A model generated the notes under the pieces. That model saw only the letters and a program-made list of their open reading frames with translations. It searched no databases and was not told where the DNA came from. Positions 25,901 through 31,590 of a stretch of DNA of 36,928 nt are shown piece by piece; the stretch's first letter is position 1; the number at the start of each line of letters is the position of its first letter. The translations under genes and the position numbers were made by a program. Source of the DNA: a virus. The stretch lies in the IMG/VR virus record IMGVR_UViG_3300046003_003542, positions 1-36,928 of that record; one strand, 5' to 3'.

Positions 25901-27010
25901 ATTTTAAGTAATAGTACCCCATCGGCAGATTTTAATACTGCTATAGGATATTGGGCCCTAAGGGATAATACAGATGGTAATAGAAATACAGCTTTAGGAG
26001 CTCTTACATTACGTTATAATACATTAGGTATTTATAATACTGCTTTAGGATATGAAACTTTAGCTTATAATCTAGCTGGTGATTATAATACTTCAGTAGG
26101 ACATAGAGCTTTATTTATTTCACGAGATAAAGATTATAATACTTCTATAGGACATGAATCGATGTATAATATGACATCTAGTTTTAATACAGCTGTAGGA
26201 TCTGATGCTTTAAGAGGTAGTGTTACAATTGCTAATAATACTGGGGCTTCAAATACTGCTATAGGATATCAAGCATTATATTCAATATCATCCGGAGCTT
26301 ATAATACAGCGGTAGGATCTTTAGCAGGTGATTTGTTAACTACAGGTGGTGGTAATACTCTTATAGGATCTGGTTCAGGAGAATCTATAACAACAGGAAA
26401 TAATAATACAATTATAGGTAAATATGCTGGAACAACAGCTTTAACTTCTACAGTAGTATTATCTGATGGTTTAGGTAATGTTCAATTATATGCTACAGGT
26501 AGTAGAGTAGCAATTAATAAAACAACAACCCCAAATGCTACATTAGATGTAAACGGTAATACTATAATCACAGGTTCATTAACAGTAACAGGAAATATTG
26601 TTAATAATTTAGGAATGGGATTTGTGAGTTGTAGTTTAACAGTAAATGGAGCAACAGCAGGAACAAGAGCAATTACAGCTTCATTTAAAGATGTAGATGG
26701 TACATCTTTACCACGACCACAACAATTAATACATTGGTGGACTAGTACAGCACAAACTGGATCAGCAGCCGTACCACCACCAGCAGTTACTAATGGTACA
26801 GTAACTACATATACAGTACTTGCAGGTACTAATGTTGTACCTATATCAAATTCAGGTTCAATTAATCACGCGGTAACAGACAATAATGGTAATTTCGTTG
26901 TACGTTTAAATGGAGGCACAGACACTCCTGCTACAATTTGGTTTAATACAGAAGTACAAGGTATAATATACTCAATAAGTACAACAATAAATACAGCAAC
27001 AGCACCATAA
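22967..27010 (+). CDS. Giant collagen-like tail fibre with lectin-like and YadA-head-like domains (1347 aa)
   Basis: Domain order: N-terminal attachment and shoulder domain (about 1-278); a collagen-like Gly-X-Y stalk (about 279-722); a concanavalin-like globular domain with DLNYSFRFNNGGNFRIYE (about 725-883); a short second collagen-like piece (about 884-920); and about ten NTA-(I/L/V)-G-x-x-AL repeats (about 988-1158) like the head of trimeric autotransporters. ITGSLTVTGNIV and a 130-residue tip domain end the protein. It is almost certainly a trimeric receptor-binding fibre. No S74 chaperone domain is present at the end, so it must fold without self-cleaving help or use a separate assembly factor. 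Its stalk DNA contains a 63-nt tandem repeat. Confidence 0.85.
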   Translation: MAYYKNGALTIPFFNDFPNSITGNLTNGSNIITGVSNFSYLTSSLTASNANIPSNTSIVSFNTSSNTITLNGNATATVTSATIDLQTAPGTYLIESASFYNVNGNVFVSDVTSSDQLGGSGSYWVVTANATDPNTGNPLNGIYILYKVTKILYADDSLSKISFYGAWDAEGTQAESGFVPTNAITNPFGSSSPEHNFTSLQDDLAGSYAFQAGTVPGAYNTDTLSITDNFLQTHVYYTGSTVTSQLVGVNYTGSGVNVYQSGSNPNNIFVEITGGGGGSSTSGTSGISGTSGANGSNGTSGENGTSGTSAPGITSGTSGATGATGSSGTSGTSAPGITSGTSGATGDTGTSGTSGATGSSGTSGANGSSGTSGAPGSPGTPGSSGTSGANGAEGSNGTSGANGSNGTSGITGTSGTSGATGIDGSSGTSGASGSPGTPGSSGTSGATGSSGTSGENGTSGTSGANGSNGTSGATGTPGSSGTSGISGDPGTPGSSGTSGENGTSGTSGINGSNGTSGANGSNGTSGTSGANGSNGTSGATGSDGSNGTSGINGTSGTSGANGSNGTSGTSGENGTSGTSGANGSNGTSGTSGENGTSGTSGANGSNGTSGTSGANGSNGTSGTSGANGSNGTSGTSGANGSNGTSGTSGANGSNGTSGTSGENGTSGTSGANGSNGTSGTSGANGSNGTSGATGTPGSSGTSGAAGDPGTPGSSGTSGESGTSGFMGIPVFTPVFSDTSYGVDSSTFINTGGGGSSYDAYAGSTQSYSRGVYVTAKTTADNIDVAFGLTENALSADPDDLNYSFRFNNGGNFRIYELGTSVLAATAYTLSDIFYITYDGYNVRYYQNSTLLRTIARAIGNPLAFNSTYLTSNEGFTNVGFGPMGEAGTNGTSGNTGATGTSGTSGTRGSSGSSGTSGASAATAITNNVNNYVVTATGDSNTPFNGEYNLTFNGATLTVNAIDIGTGGAGPGSTGVGTYILSNSTPSADFNTAIGYWALRDNTDGNRNTALGALTLRYNTLGIYNTALGYETLAYNLAGDYNTSVGHRALFISRDKDYNTSIGHESMYNMTSSFNTAVGSDALRGSVTIANNTGASNTAIGYQALYSISSGAYNTAVGSLAGDLLTTGGGNTLIGSGSGESITTGNNNTIIGKYAGTTALTSTVVLSDGLGNVQLYATGSRVAINKTTTPNATLDVNGNTIITGSLTVTGNIVNNLGMGFVSCSLTVNGATAGTRAITASFKDVDGTSLPRPQQLIHWWTSTAQTGSAAVPPPAVTNGTVTTYTVLAGTNVVPISNSGSINHAVTDNNGNFVVRLNGGTDTPATIWFNTEVQGIIYSISTTINTATAP
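23800..25137 (+). repeat. Long collagen-like Gly-X-Y coding repeat (large fibre)
   Basis: Over 440 residues of Gly-X-Y triplets, mostly [12 protein letters not shown] and GEN. The repeat is built of nested units of 9, 36 and 63 nt. It is a likely site of length change by recombination or slippage. Confidence 0.88.
24621..24789 (+). repeat. Perfect 63-nt tandem repeat inside the collagen-like stalk
   Basis: Two perfect 63-nt copies (24621-24683, 24684-24746) and 43 nt of a third before the first mismatch. The unit encodes 21 residues of the GANGSNGTSGTSGENGTSG type. The surrounding stretch uses GGC for glycine much more than the rest of the fibre, which prefers GGT and GGA. Confidence 0.85.
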
Positions 27011-27033
27011 TTAAAATAATAATATAAAACACA

Positions 27034-27477
27034 ATGTGGTTATACAACAAACAAGTTATTGAAAAACTTGAGGATTTTCCTCAAGACGCTTTTGGTTTTA
27101 TATACATTACTACGCACAAACCGAGCGGAGTATCGTATATTGGGAAGAAATCGCTATATCACAACGTTAAACGCAAATTAACGAAGAAAGAATTAGCAGA
27201 GCAAACCGGCCGAGGCCGTAAACCAACAACTCAAGTAGTACAAAAAGAATCGGATTGGAAGACCTATTATGGTTCAGCCAAACCGATTCTTGAAATTTTA
27301 AAAGATGGTAAACACGATGAGTTTACTCGCGAAATCCTACAAATAGTAAACAATAAAAAACTATTAACATATTACGAATGTAAGTATCTATTTACATATG
27401 GTGTATTAGAGCATTCAGTTGAGTATTTTAACGATAATATATTAGGTAAGTTTTTTAGGAAAGATTTTGAATCTTAA
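27034..27477 (+). CDS. GIY-YIG-type endonuclease
   Basis: This 147-residue protein carries the GIY-YIG core: GFIYITTH (21-28) and SYIGKK (34-39), then the family's SDWKTYYGS element (73-81), R99-E100, and a helix with E115. This arrangement is common in stand-alone phage endonucleases often labelled putative endonuclease or Seg-like. Such enzymes cut DNA, as homing endonucleases or in host-DNA degradation. Nothing in the flanks indicates an insertion inside another gene. It follows the large fibre by 23 nt. Confidence 0.82.
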   Translation: MWLYNKQVIEKLEDFPQDAFGFIYITTHKPSGVSYIGKKSLYHNVKRKLTKKELAEQTGRGRKPTTQVVQKESDWKTYYGSAKPILEILKDGKHDEFTREILQIVNNKKLLTYYECKYLFTYGVLEHSVEYFNDNILGKFFRKDFES

Positions 27478-27490
27478 TTATTTTTTTGTA

Positions 27491-27498
27491 TATTTATG
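27491..27498 (+). promoter_or_regulatory. Late-promoter-like motif TATTTATG (variant)
   Basis: GTATATTTATGATTATAAAG has one change in the core. It ends 20 nt before the ATG at 27519, the same spacing as at 6430. It lies inside a frame that could be read from a TTG at 27486, which argues against that start. Confidence 0.4.
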
Positions 27499-27518
27499 AT
27501 TATAAAGACATTATAAAA

Positions 27519-28106
27519 ATGAAACAACCATTAAACGAACAATTCCGCAGAATGCAACAACTAGCGGGTATAATTACTGAATCACAGTTCACTGAAGCTG
27601 AATCTATTACTATTGAAAAAATAGAAAAAGGTAGAGATACAGGTATGGCATTTGGTGCTATAGGAGCAGGATATATTATAACATTATCTAATGGTAAAAC
27701 TGTTAAATCGGATGATGAGGATTTATTAGAAAGATATAAAGTAATAAGAGATGGTAGAAAAGATATAGACCAATTAAATACACTATTAGTTGGTAAATCT
27801 TGGGATATAAATGAATCTCAAATCAACGAAAAAAATGAGGATTTATTATCTTTTATTAAACAAAATCAAGCTAAAGCCGCTGATGAAGTAGGAGCTATTC
27901 GTTTAGAAGATATTATGATAGATGATTTAGAGGATGTTGGAGCAACAGCAATATTTGATGATGATGAGGGTGATGAAATGAGAGGTGGAGTAGCGTTTAG
28001 ATATTCTGAGGATGTAGATGATGATTTTGAAGGTGAAAATGGTGATGCACCAAGACCTATAGAAGTAGCTGGAAAAGAATTAATGTATATTAGTTATAAT
28101 ATTTAA
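27519..28106 (+). CDS. Leader-bearing hypothetical protein, related to its downstream neighbour
   Basis: The protein has 195 residues. The ATG at 27519 is chosen over a TTG at 27486 because the N-terminus MKQPLNEQFRRMQQLAG then aligns with that of the next protein, and because a promoter-like motif lies between. An (I)-x-E site (I19-T20-E21) ends the leader. Residues about 105-118 (NEKNEDLLSFIKQN) repeat the N-terminal region of the neighbour. The body is acidic, with a DDDEGDEMRGG stretch, and ends GKELMYISYNI. The leader resembles capsid-targeting sequences of T4-type phages; this is an inference. Function unknown. Confidence 0.65.
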   Translation: MKQPLNEQFRRMQQLAGIITESQFTEAESITIEKIEKGRDTGMAFGAIGAGYIITLSNGKTVKSDDEDLLERYKVIRDGRKDIDQLNTLLVGKSWDINESQINEKNEDLLSFIKQNQAKAADEVGAIRLEDIMIDDLEDVGATAIFDDDEGDEMRGGVAFRYSEDVDDDFEGENGDAPRPIEVAGKELMYISYNI

Positions 28107-28107
28107 A

Positions 28108-28623
28108 ATGAAACAATCATTAAACGAATTTAAACGCATGCAAGAATTAGCAGGTGTTTTAAATGAAAAAAATGAGGATTTATTATCGTTTGTTAAAGAT
28201 AACGAAAATACAATATTAGATCTTATTAAAGATGAAAATATTAAAAAACTAAAAAATATTTATTCAAATAATAAAGGTAATGTAATAGCTACTCCTTTAT
28301 TTACTGATTATGAAATGGTATCATCTCCAAATGCAATGATCACATTAAATGGAAAAACGTATTCAATTAAAGATGTTACTAACAACCCAGATAGATTTTT
28401 AAATAAAACAGTTATTTTTCAATTAAACAAGGATAATCGACCTCAAAAAAGAACAATAGGGATGATTGAAGATAATGCTGTGGGTTTTACTGAAAAAAAT
28501 ATATCTAAAGGGGTTGAAATTTTATTTTCAACTTCACCAATTAAAAATGAAGGTGAGGAAGATAGATTAGGTAAAGTAAATATTAACGGTAAAAATATAT
28601 ATTGGTTAATGTATAACTCTTAA
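28108..28623 (+). CDS. Leader-bearing hypothetical protein, paralogue of the upstream gene
   Basis: The protein has 171 residues. The N-terminus MKQSLNEFKRMQELAGVLNE aligns with the upstream protein and ends in an L-x-E site (L18-N19-E20). NEKNEDLLSF follows directly, whereas in the neighbour the same phrase lies about 80 residues further in. The body is a basic, beta-rich domain (ATPLFTDYEMVSSPNAMITL ... GKTYSIKD), ending in GKNIYWLMYNS, again like the neighbour. It starts 1 nt after the previous stop and ends just before a terminator. Probably a duplicated pair that has diverged. Function unknown. Confidence 0.65.
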   Translation: MKQSLNEFKRMQELAGVLNEKNEDLLSFVKDNENTILDLIKDENIKKLKNIYSNNKGNVIATPLFTDYEMVSSPNAMITLNGKTYSIKDVTNNPDRFLNKTVIFQLNKDNRPQKRTIGMIEDNAVGFTEKNISKGVEILFSTSPIKNEGEEDRLGKVNINGKNIYWLMYNS

Positions 28624-28644
28624 AAATAAAAAATATATTAAGTT

Positions 28645-28669
28645 AAGCTTGGGAAACCAAGCTTTTTTT
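28645..28669 (+). terminator. Strong Rho-independent terminator with GAAA loop
   Basis: The stem AAGCTTGG (28645-28652) pairs perfectly with CCAAGCTT (28657-28664) around a GAAA tetraloop, and T continues to 28669. It closes the unit of paralogous small proteins before the primase gene. Confidence 0.92.
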
Positions 28670-28683
28670 ATTATATTACGGTT

Positions 28684-29613
28684 ATGCTTAATCAATCTCT
28701 AGTTGCACTGACTAATTCGGTGCTAGGTTCTGGTAAATCAACGGCAAGAGGTAACTATGCTTACCACTGTCCGCTATGTAACCACCCTAAACCTAAACTA
28801 GAGATTAATTTCACTGAAAATGATAAAGGTGAAAACCCATGGCACTGTTGGGTTTGTGATAAAAAGGGTAAAAAACTATATCAATTATTTAAAGCAGTAG
28901 AAGCATCACCTGAAAAAATGGCTGAATTAAAAGTCATTGTAAAATATGTAGGTAATGAAAAAAATGTTGTAGTTGAAACTAAACTAGAACTACCCAAAGA
29001 ATTTAAACTATTAAACAATATCCACCAATCAGACATTACTGGAAGACAAGCTATGGCTTATATCAAATCCAGAGGTATTACTGAAGAGGATATTATGAAA
29101 TATGGTATTGGTTATTGTGAAAAAGGACGTTATGCTAATATGGTTATTATACCTTCATATGATGCTAAAGGTAATTTAAATTACTTTACAGGCCGCTCAT
29201 TCGAAAAACAACCATCAGTAAAATATAGAAATCCTCAAACATCAAGAGATATTATTCCATTTGAAATGTTTATTAATTGGGATTTACCTTTAATATTATG
29301 TGAGGGTCCATTTGATGCTATTGCTATTAAACGAAATGTTGTGCCACTTTTAGGTAAAAATATACAATCAAATTTAATGAAGAAGATCGTGATGTCTTCA
29401 GTTGAAAAAATATACATTGCTCTTGACCGTGATGCCCAAAAACAGGCGTTGAATTTCTGCGAACAGCTAATGAAGGAAGGTAAAGAAGTATATCTTGTAG
29501 ACATGAAGGATAAGGATCCAAGCGAAATGGGGTTCGCCAACTTCACTAATCTAATCCAAGAAACATACCCCTTAACATTCTCGGGCTTGCTTGAGAAAAA
29601 ACTATTTTTATGA
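28684..29613 (+). CDS. DNA primase with CHC2 zinc finger and Toprim domain (T4 gp61 type)
   Basis: The protein has 309 residues. A zinc-binding part (C29, C32 and C55, C58, in YHCPLCNH and WHCWVC) starts the protein and binds template DNA. The Toprim core has E207 and G208 in LILCEGPFDA, with D211, and the D248-x-D250 pair in IYIALDRDAQKQ, which bind metal for RNA primer synthesis. The size is near T4 gp61 (about 340) and shorter than bacterial DnaG. No helicase domain is fused. The gene starts 15 nt after a strong terminator and its stop overlaps the nuclease start (ATGA), so the two are coupled. Confidence 0.9.
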   Translation: MLNQSLVALTNSVLGSGKSTARGNYAYHCPLCNHPKPKLEINFTENDKGENPWHCWVCDKKGKKLYQLFKAVEASPEKMAELKVIVKYVGNEKNVVVETKLELPKEFKLLNNIHQSDITGRQAMAYIKSRGITEEDIMKYGIGYCEKGRYANMVIIPSYDAKGNLNYFTGRSFEKQPSVKYRNPQTSRDIIPFEMFINWDLPLILCEGPFDAIAIKRNVVPLLGKNIQSNLMKKIVMSSVEKIYIALDRDAQKQALNFCEQLMKEGKEVYLVDMKDKDPSEMGFANFTNLIQETYPLTFSGLLEKKLFL

Positions 29614-30377
29614 GTACTATAAAACACTCTTACAATCGAATTTTAGAGATTTCGGATGACCATAAACAAATCACGTTACCCGATTCTCGTTTTTACAGAC
29701 GTAATGATCATTATTATCCGTCTGTTACTTATGTTTTAAGATATTACCCAAAGGGTAAATTCTTTGAAGACTGGTTAAAAAAAGTAGGTTATTCAGCTGA
29801 ATATATTGTTAAAAAAGCAGGTGAAGAAGGTACACAAGTACACGAAATGATTGAGCAATATTTGGAAGGTAAAGAAATGAACTTCCTTAACCAATTTGGT
29901 AGCCCTCAATACAGTCCTGATGTATGGCAAATGTTTCTACGTTTTGTTGATTTTTGGGAAGTTTATAATCCTAAATTAATCGAAGCCGAAGTACATTTAT
30001 TTTCAGACGAACTAAAAGTAGCAGGTACATGTGATATGTTATGTGAAATTGATGGTAAACTATGGTTAATCGACTTTAAAACATCTAATCACGTTCAACC
30101 AACATATCAACTACAAACAGCAGTTTATGGTCAGTGTTATAAAGAATGCTTTGGTAAAGAGGTCGACAATTATGGTATTTTATGGTTAAAATCAACTAAA
30201 CGTAAAACTAATAAGGAAAAAATGCAAGGTAAAGGTTGGGAGATGGTATTACCTACTCGCACACACGAAGAAAATCTTGATATTTTCCGTACTGTTCGCC
30301 GTTTATTTGATTTAGAAAATCCAAACGATGCTCCTGTATTTACTGAATTTAAAACTCAAGTTAAAAGAGAGTTATAA
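29610..30377 (+). CDS. PD-(D/E)XK nuclease, Cas4/RecB-like
   Basis: This 255-residue protein carries the family motifs in order: G-x-x-x-H ending at H78 (GTQVHEMIE), E127 in IEAEVHLFS, D142 in GTCDML, D155-F156-K157 in LWLIDFKTS, and Q169/Y173 in QLQTAVY. These form the catalytic site of RecB/Cas4-type exonucleases. No iron-sulphur cysteine set typical of Cas4 is apparent, so a RecB-like single-domain nuclease is more likely. It is translated with primase, so a role in DNA replication, recombination or end processing is likely. No CRISPR context is present. Confidence 0.85.
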   Translation: MSTIKHSYNRILEISDDHKQITLPDSRFYRRNDHYYPSVTYVLRYYPKGKFFEDWLKKVGYSAEYIVKKAGEEGTQVHEMIEQYLEGKEMNFLNQFGSPQYSPDVWQMFLRFVDFWEVYNPKLIEAEVHLFSDELKVAGTCDMLCEIDGKLWLIDFKTSNHVQPTYQLQTAVYGQCYKECFGKEVDNYGILWLKSTKRKTNKEKMQGKGWEMVLPTRTHEENLDIFRTVRRLFDLENPNDAPVFTEFKTQVKREL

Positions 30378-30385
30378 TATTTATA
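30378..30385 (+). promoter_or_regulatory. Late-promoter-like motif TATTTATA
   Basis: An exact core starting at the base after the nuclease stop codon, in ATAATATTTATAACG, ending 12 nt before the ATG of the kinase gene. It probably starts the unit of leader-bearing proteins from here onward. Confidence 0.58.
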
Positions 30386-30397
30386 ACGAAAACAAAA

Positions 30398-31201
30398 ATG
30401 GTGAGTTTATTAAGGTTATTAAATGAGATTAAAGGTAACCCTAAAGCTCTTATTCTTGCTGGAGCTCCGGGTGCTGGTAAAGGATCTATATTACGGGGAT
30501 TAAATTTAGGTGGTTTAAAAATTTTTAATTTAGACGACACTATTGCCGCGTTATCTAAATCCGATGGGTTTACTTTAAATCAAAAAGCAGCAAGTGCTGA
30601 AGATAGAAGTAAATTTGCTAAGGCAATGGCCGCAGCTACTAAAAATCTTAAAACAGAACTTATTCCAACAGCAGTTGCTAATAAAGACTCATTTGTTTTA
30701 GATGGCACTTCAGCATCATTTAAAAATACTATTGAATTAAAACAACAGTTAGAGGAAGCAGGATATGATGTGATGATGTTATATGTTTATACTGACCTAG
30801 AAACGTCTTTAGATCGTAACGAAAAACGATTTGAAAAATCAGGTGGAGAAGATAGAAGTTTATATCCAGGTGCATTATTAGGTACTTGGTTAAATGTAGC
30901 TAAAAATTTTGAAACATATCAACAATTATTTGGAGATAATTTTGTATCTGTATCTAATACAGGCAAAGATGAAACTTTAAAGGATATTGAAGCTATATTA
31001 CAAAAATATGTTTATCCATTTATTCCAAAAGACGCTAAACCTAAAACAGATAAGGAAAAAGCTAAATCTAAAGAAGCAGCAGATAAGTTAAATGCTGAAA
31101 TGACAACTTTCCTTAATTCAGATCAAACAAAAAATATTATTAATTCTTCAGTCTCAAAAGAAGAAGCACAAACTAAAATAAATAAATTTATACAATCATG
31201 A
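30398..31201 (+). CDS. P-loop kinase-like protein with short N-terminal leader
   Basis: The protein has 267 residues. Residues 1-10 (MVSLLRLLNE) form a leader ending in L-x-E, followed by a P-loop GAPGAGKGS at 22-30 after strand KALILA. A D-D pair follows in FNLDD at 43-47. DRNEKRFEKSGGEDRSLYPG gives an arginine-rich lid-like segment. The fold fits small AAA_33/zeta-type kinases. The C-terminal 60 residues are helical and lysine-rich. The substrate is unknown. The leader resembles T4 capsid-targeting sequences. Its stop overlaps the next start (ATGA). Confidence 0.72.
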   Translation: MVSLLRLLNEIKGNPKALILAGAPGAGKGSILRGLNLGGLKIFNLDDTIAALSKSDGFTLNQKAASAEDRSKFAKAMAAATKNLKTELIPTAVANKDSFVLDGTSASFKNTIELKQQLEEAGYDVMMLYVYTDLETSLDRNEKRFEKSGGEDRSLYPGALLGTWLNVAKNFETYQQLFGDNFVSVSNTGKDETLKDIEAILQKYVYPFIPKDAKPKTDKEKAKSKEAADKLNAEMTTFLNSDQTKNIINSSVSKEEAQTKINKFIQS

Positions 31202-31590
31202 AATTATTAGACTTATTAAACGAAGTAGAAAAAGAAGAAAAAGCAGCTAAAAAAGCAGCTCCTATTGAGGAAGCTGAAACAACAACTGTTGATGAAATTG
31301 GTAAATTCTTCGTTGCTAAAAAACCAACATCTAAAAACGATAAAGTTGAAGATTTAGTAGTTGAAACAAGCGTATTAGATTTTACTTCATTAGGATTAGA
31401 ACCTAAAAAATTATTAGGTATCTATAAAGATAAAATGAGTGCTAAAAATAAAGCTTCAGACGCTATTAAAGAATACGAAGTACAACTTAAGGAAATGGAA
31501 GAGGCTATGAATGACTTTAGAGAAGCTAAAAAAGGCATTGACGAAAAGAAAAAATTAGCTAAAGAAAAAATACAAAGGCTTAAACAATAA
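31198..31590 (+). CDS. Leader-bearing coiled-coil protein, unknown
   Basis: This 130-residue protein begins MKLLDLLNEVEKEE, almost the same leader as the kinase upstream (LLRLLNEIK), with an L-x-E site at L7-N8-E9. Residues about 11-40 are Ala/Glu/Lys/Thr-rich and probably flexible; residues about 77-130 form a long charged helix with coiled-coil character. There is no catalytic motif. High charge, low complexity and small size resemble T4 internal head proteins. Overlaps on both sides (ATGA upstream, TAATG downstream) tie it to the kinase and the 730-residue fusion. Confidence 0.65.
   Translation: MKLLDLLNEVEKEEKAAKKAAPIEEAETTTVDEIGKFFVAKKPTSKNDKVEDLVVETSVLDFTSLGLEPKKLLGIYKDKMSAKNKASDAIKEYEVQLKEMEEAMNDFREAKKGIDEKKKLAKEKIQRLKQ

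Noticed and set aside
26029-26036. TATTTATA inside the large fibre gene
   Set aside because: It is coding sequence for a repeat residue block, lacks the AA upstream and AAC/AAT downstream context, and has no gene start nearby.
27486-27518. TTG start at 27486 extending the 27519 protein
   Set aside because: It would add residues that do not align with the paralogue and would place the promoter-like motif inside the gene.
29610-30377. Cas4 of a CRISPR system
   Set aside because: No array or other cas gene is present, no iron-sulphur cysteine set is seen, and the gene is coupled to primase.
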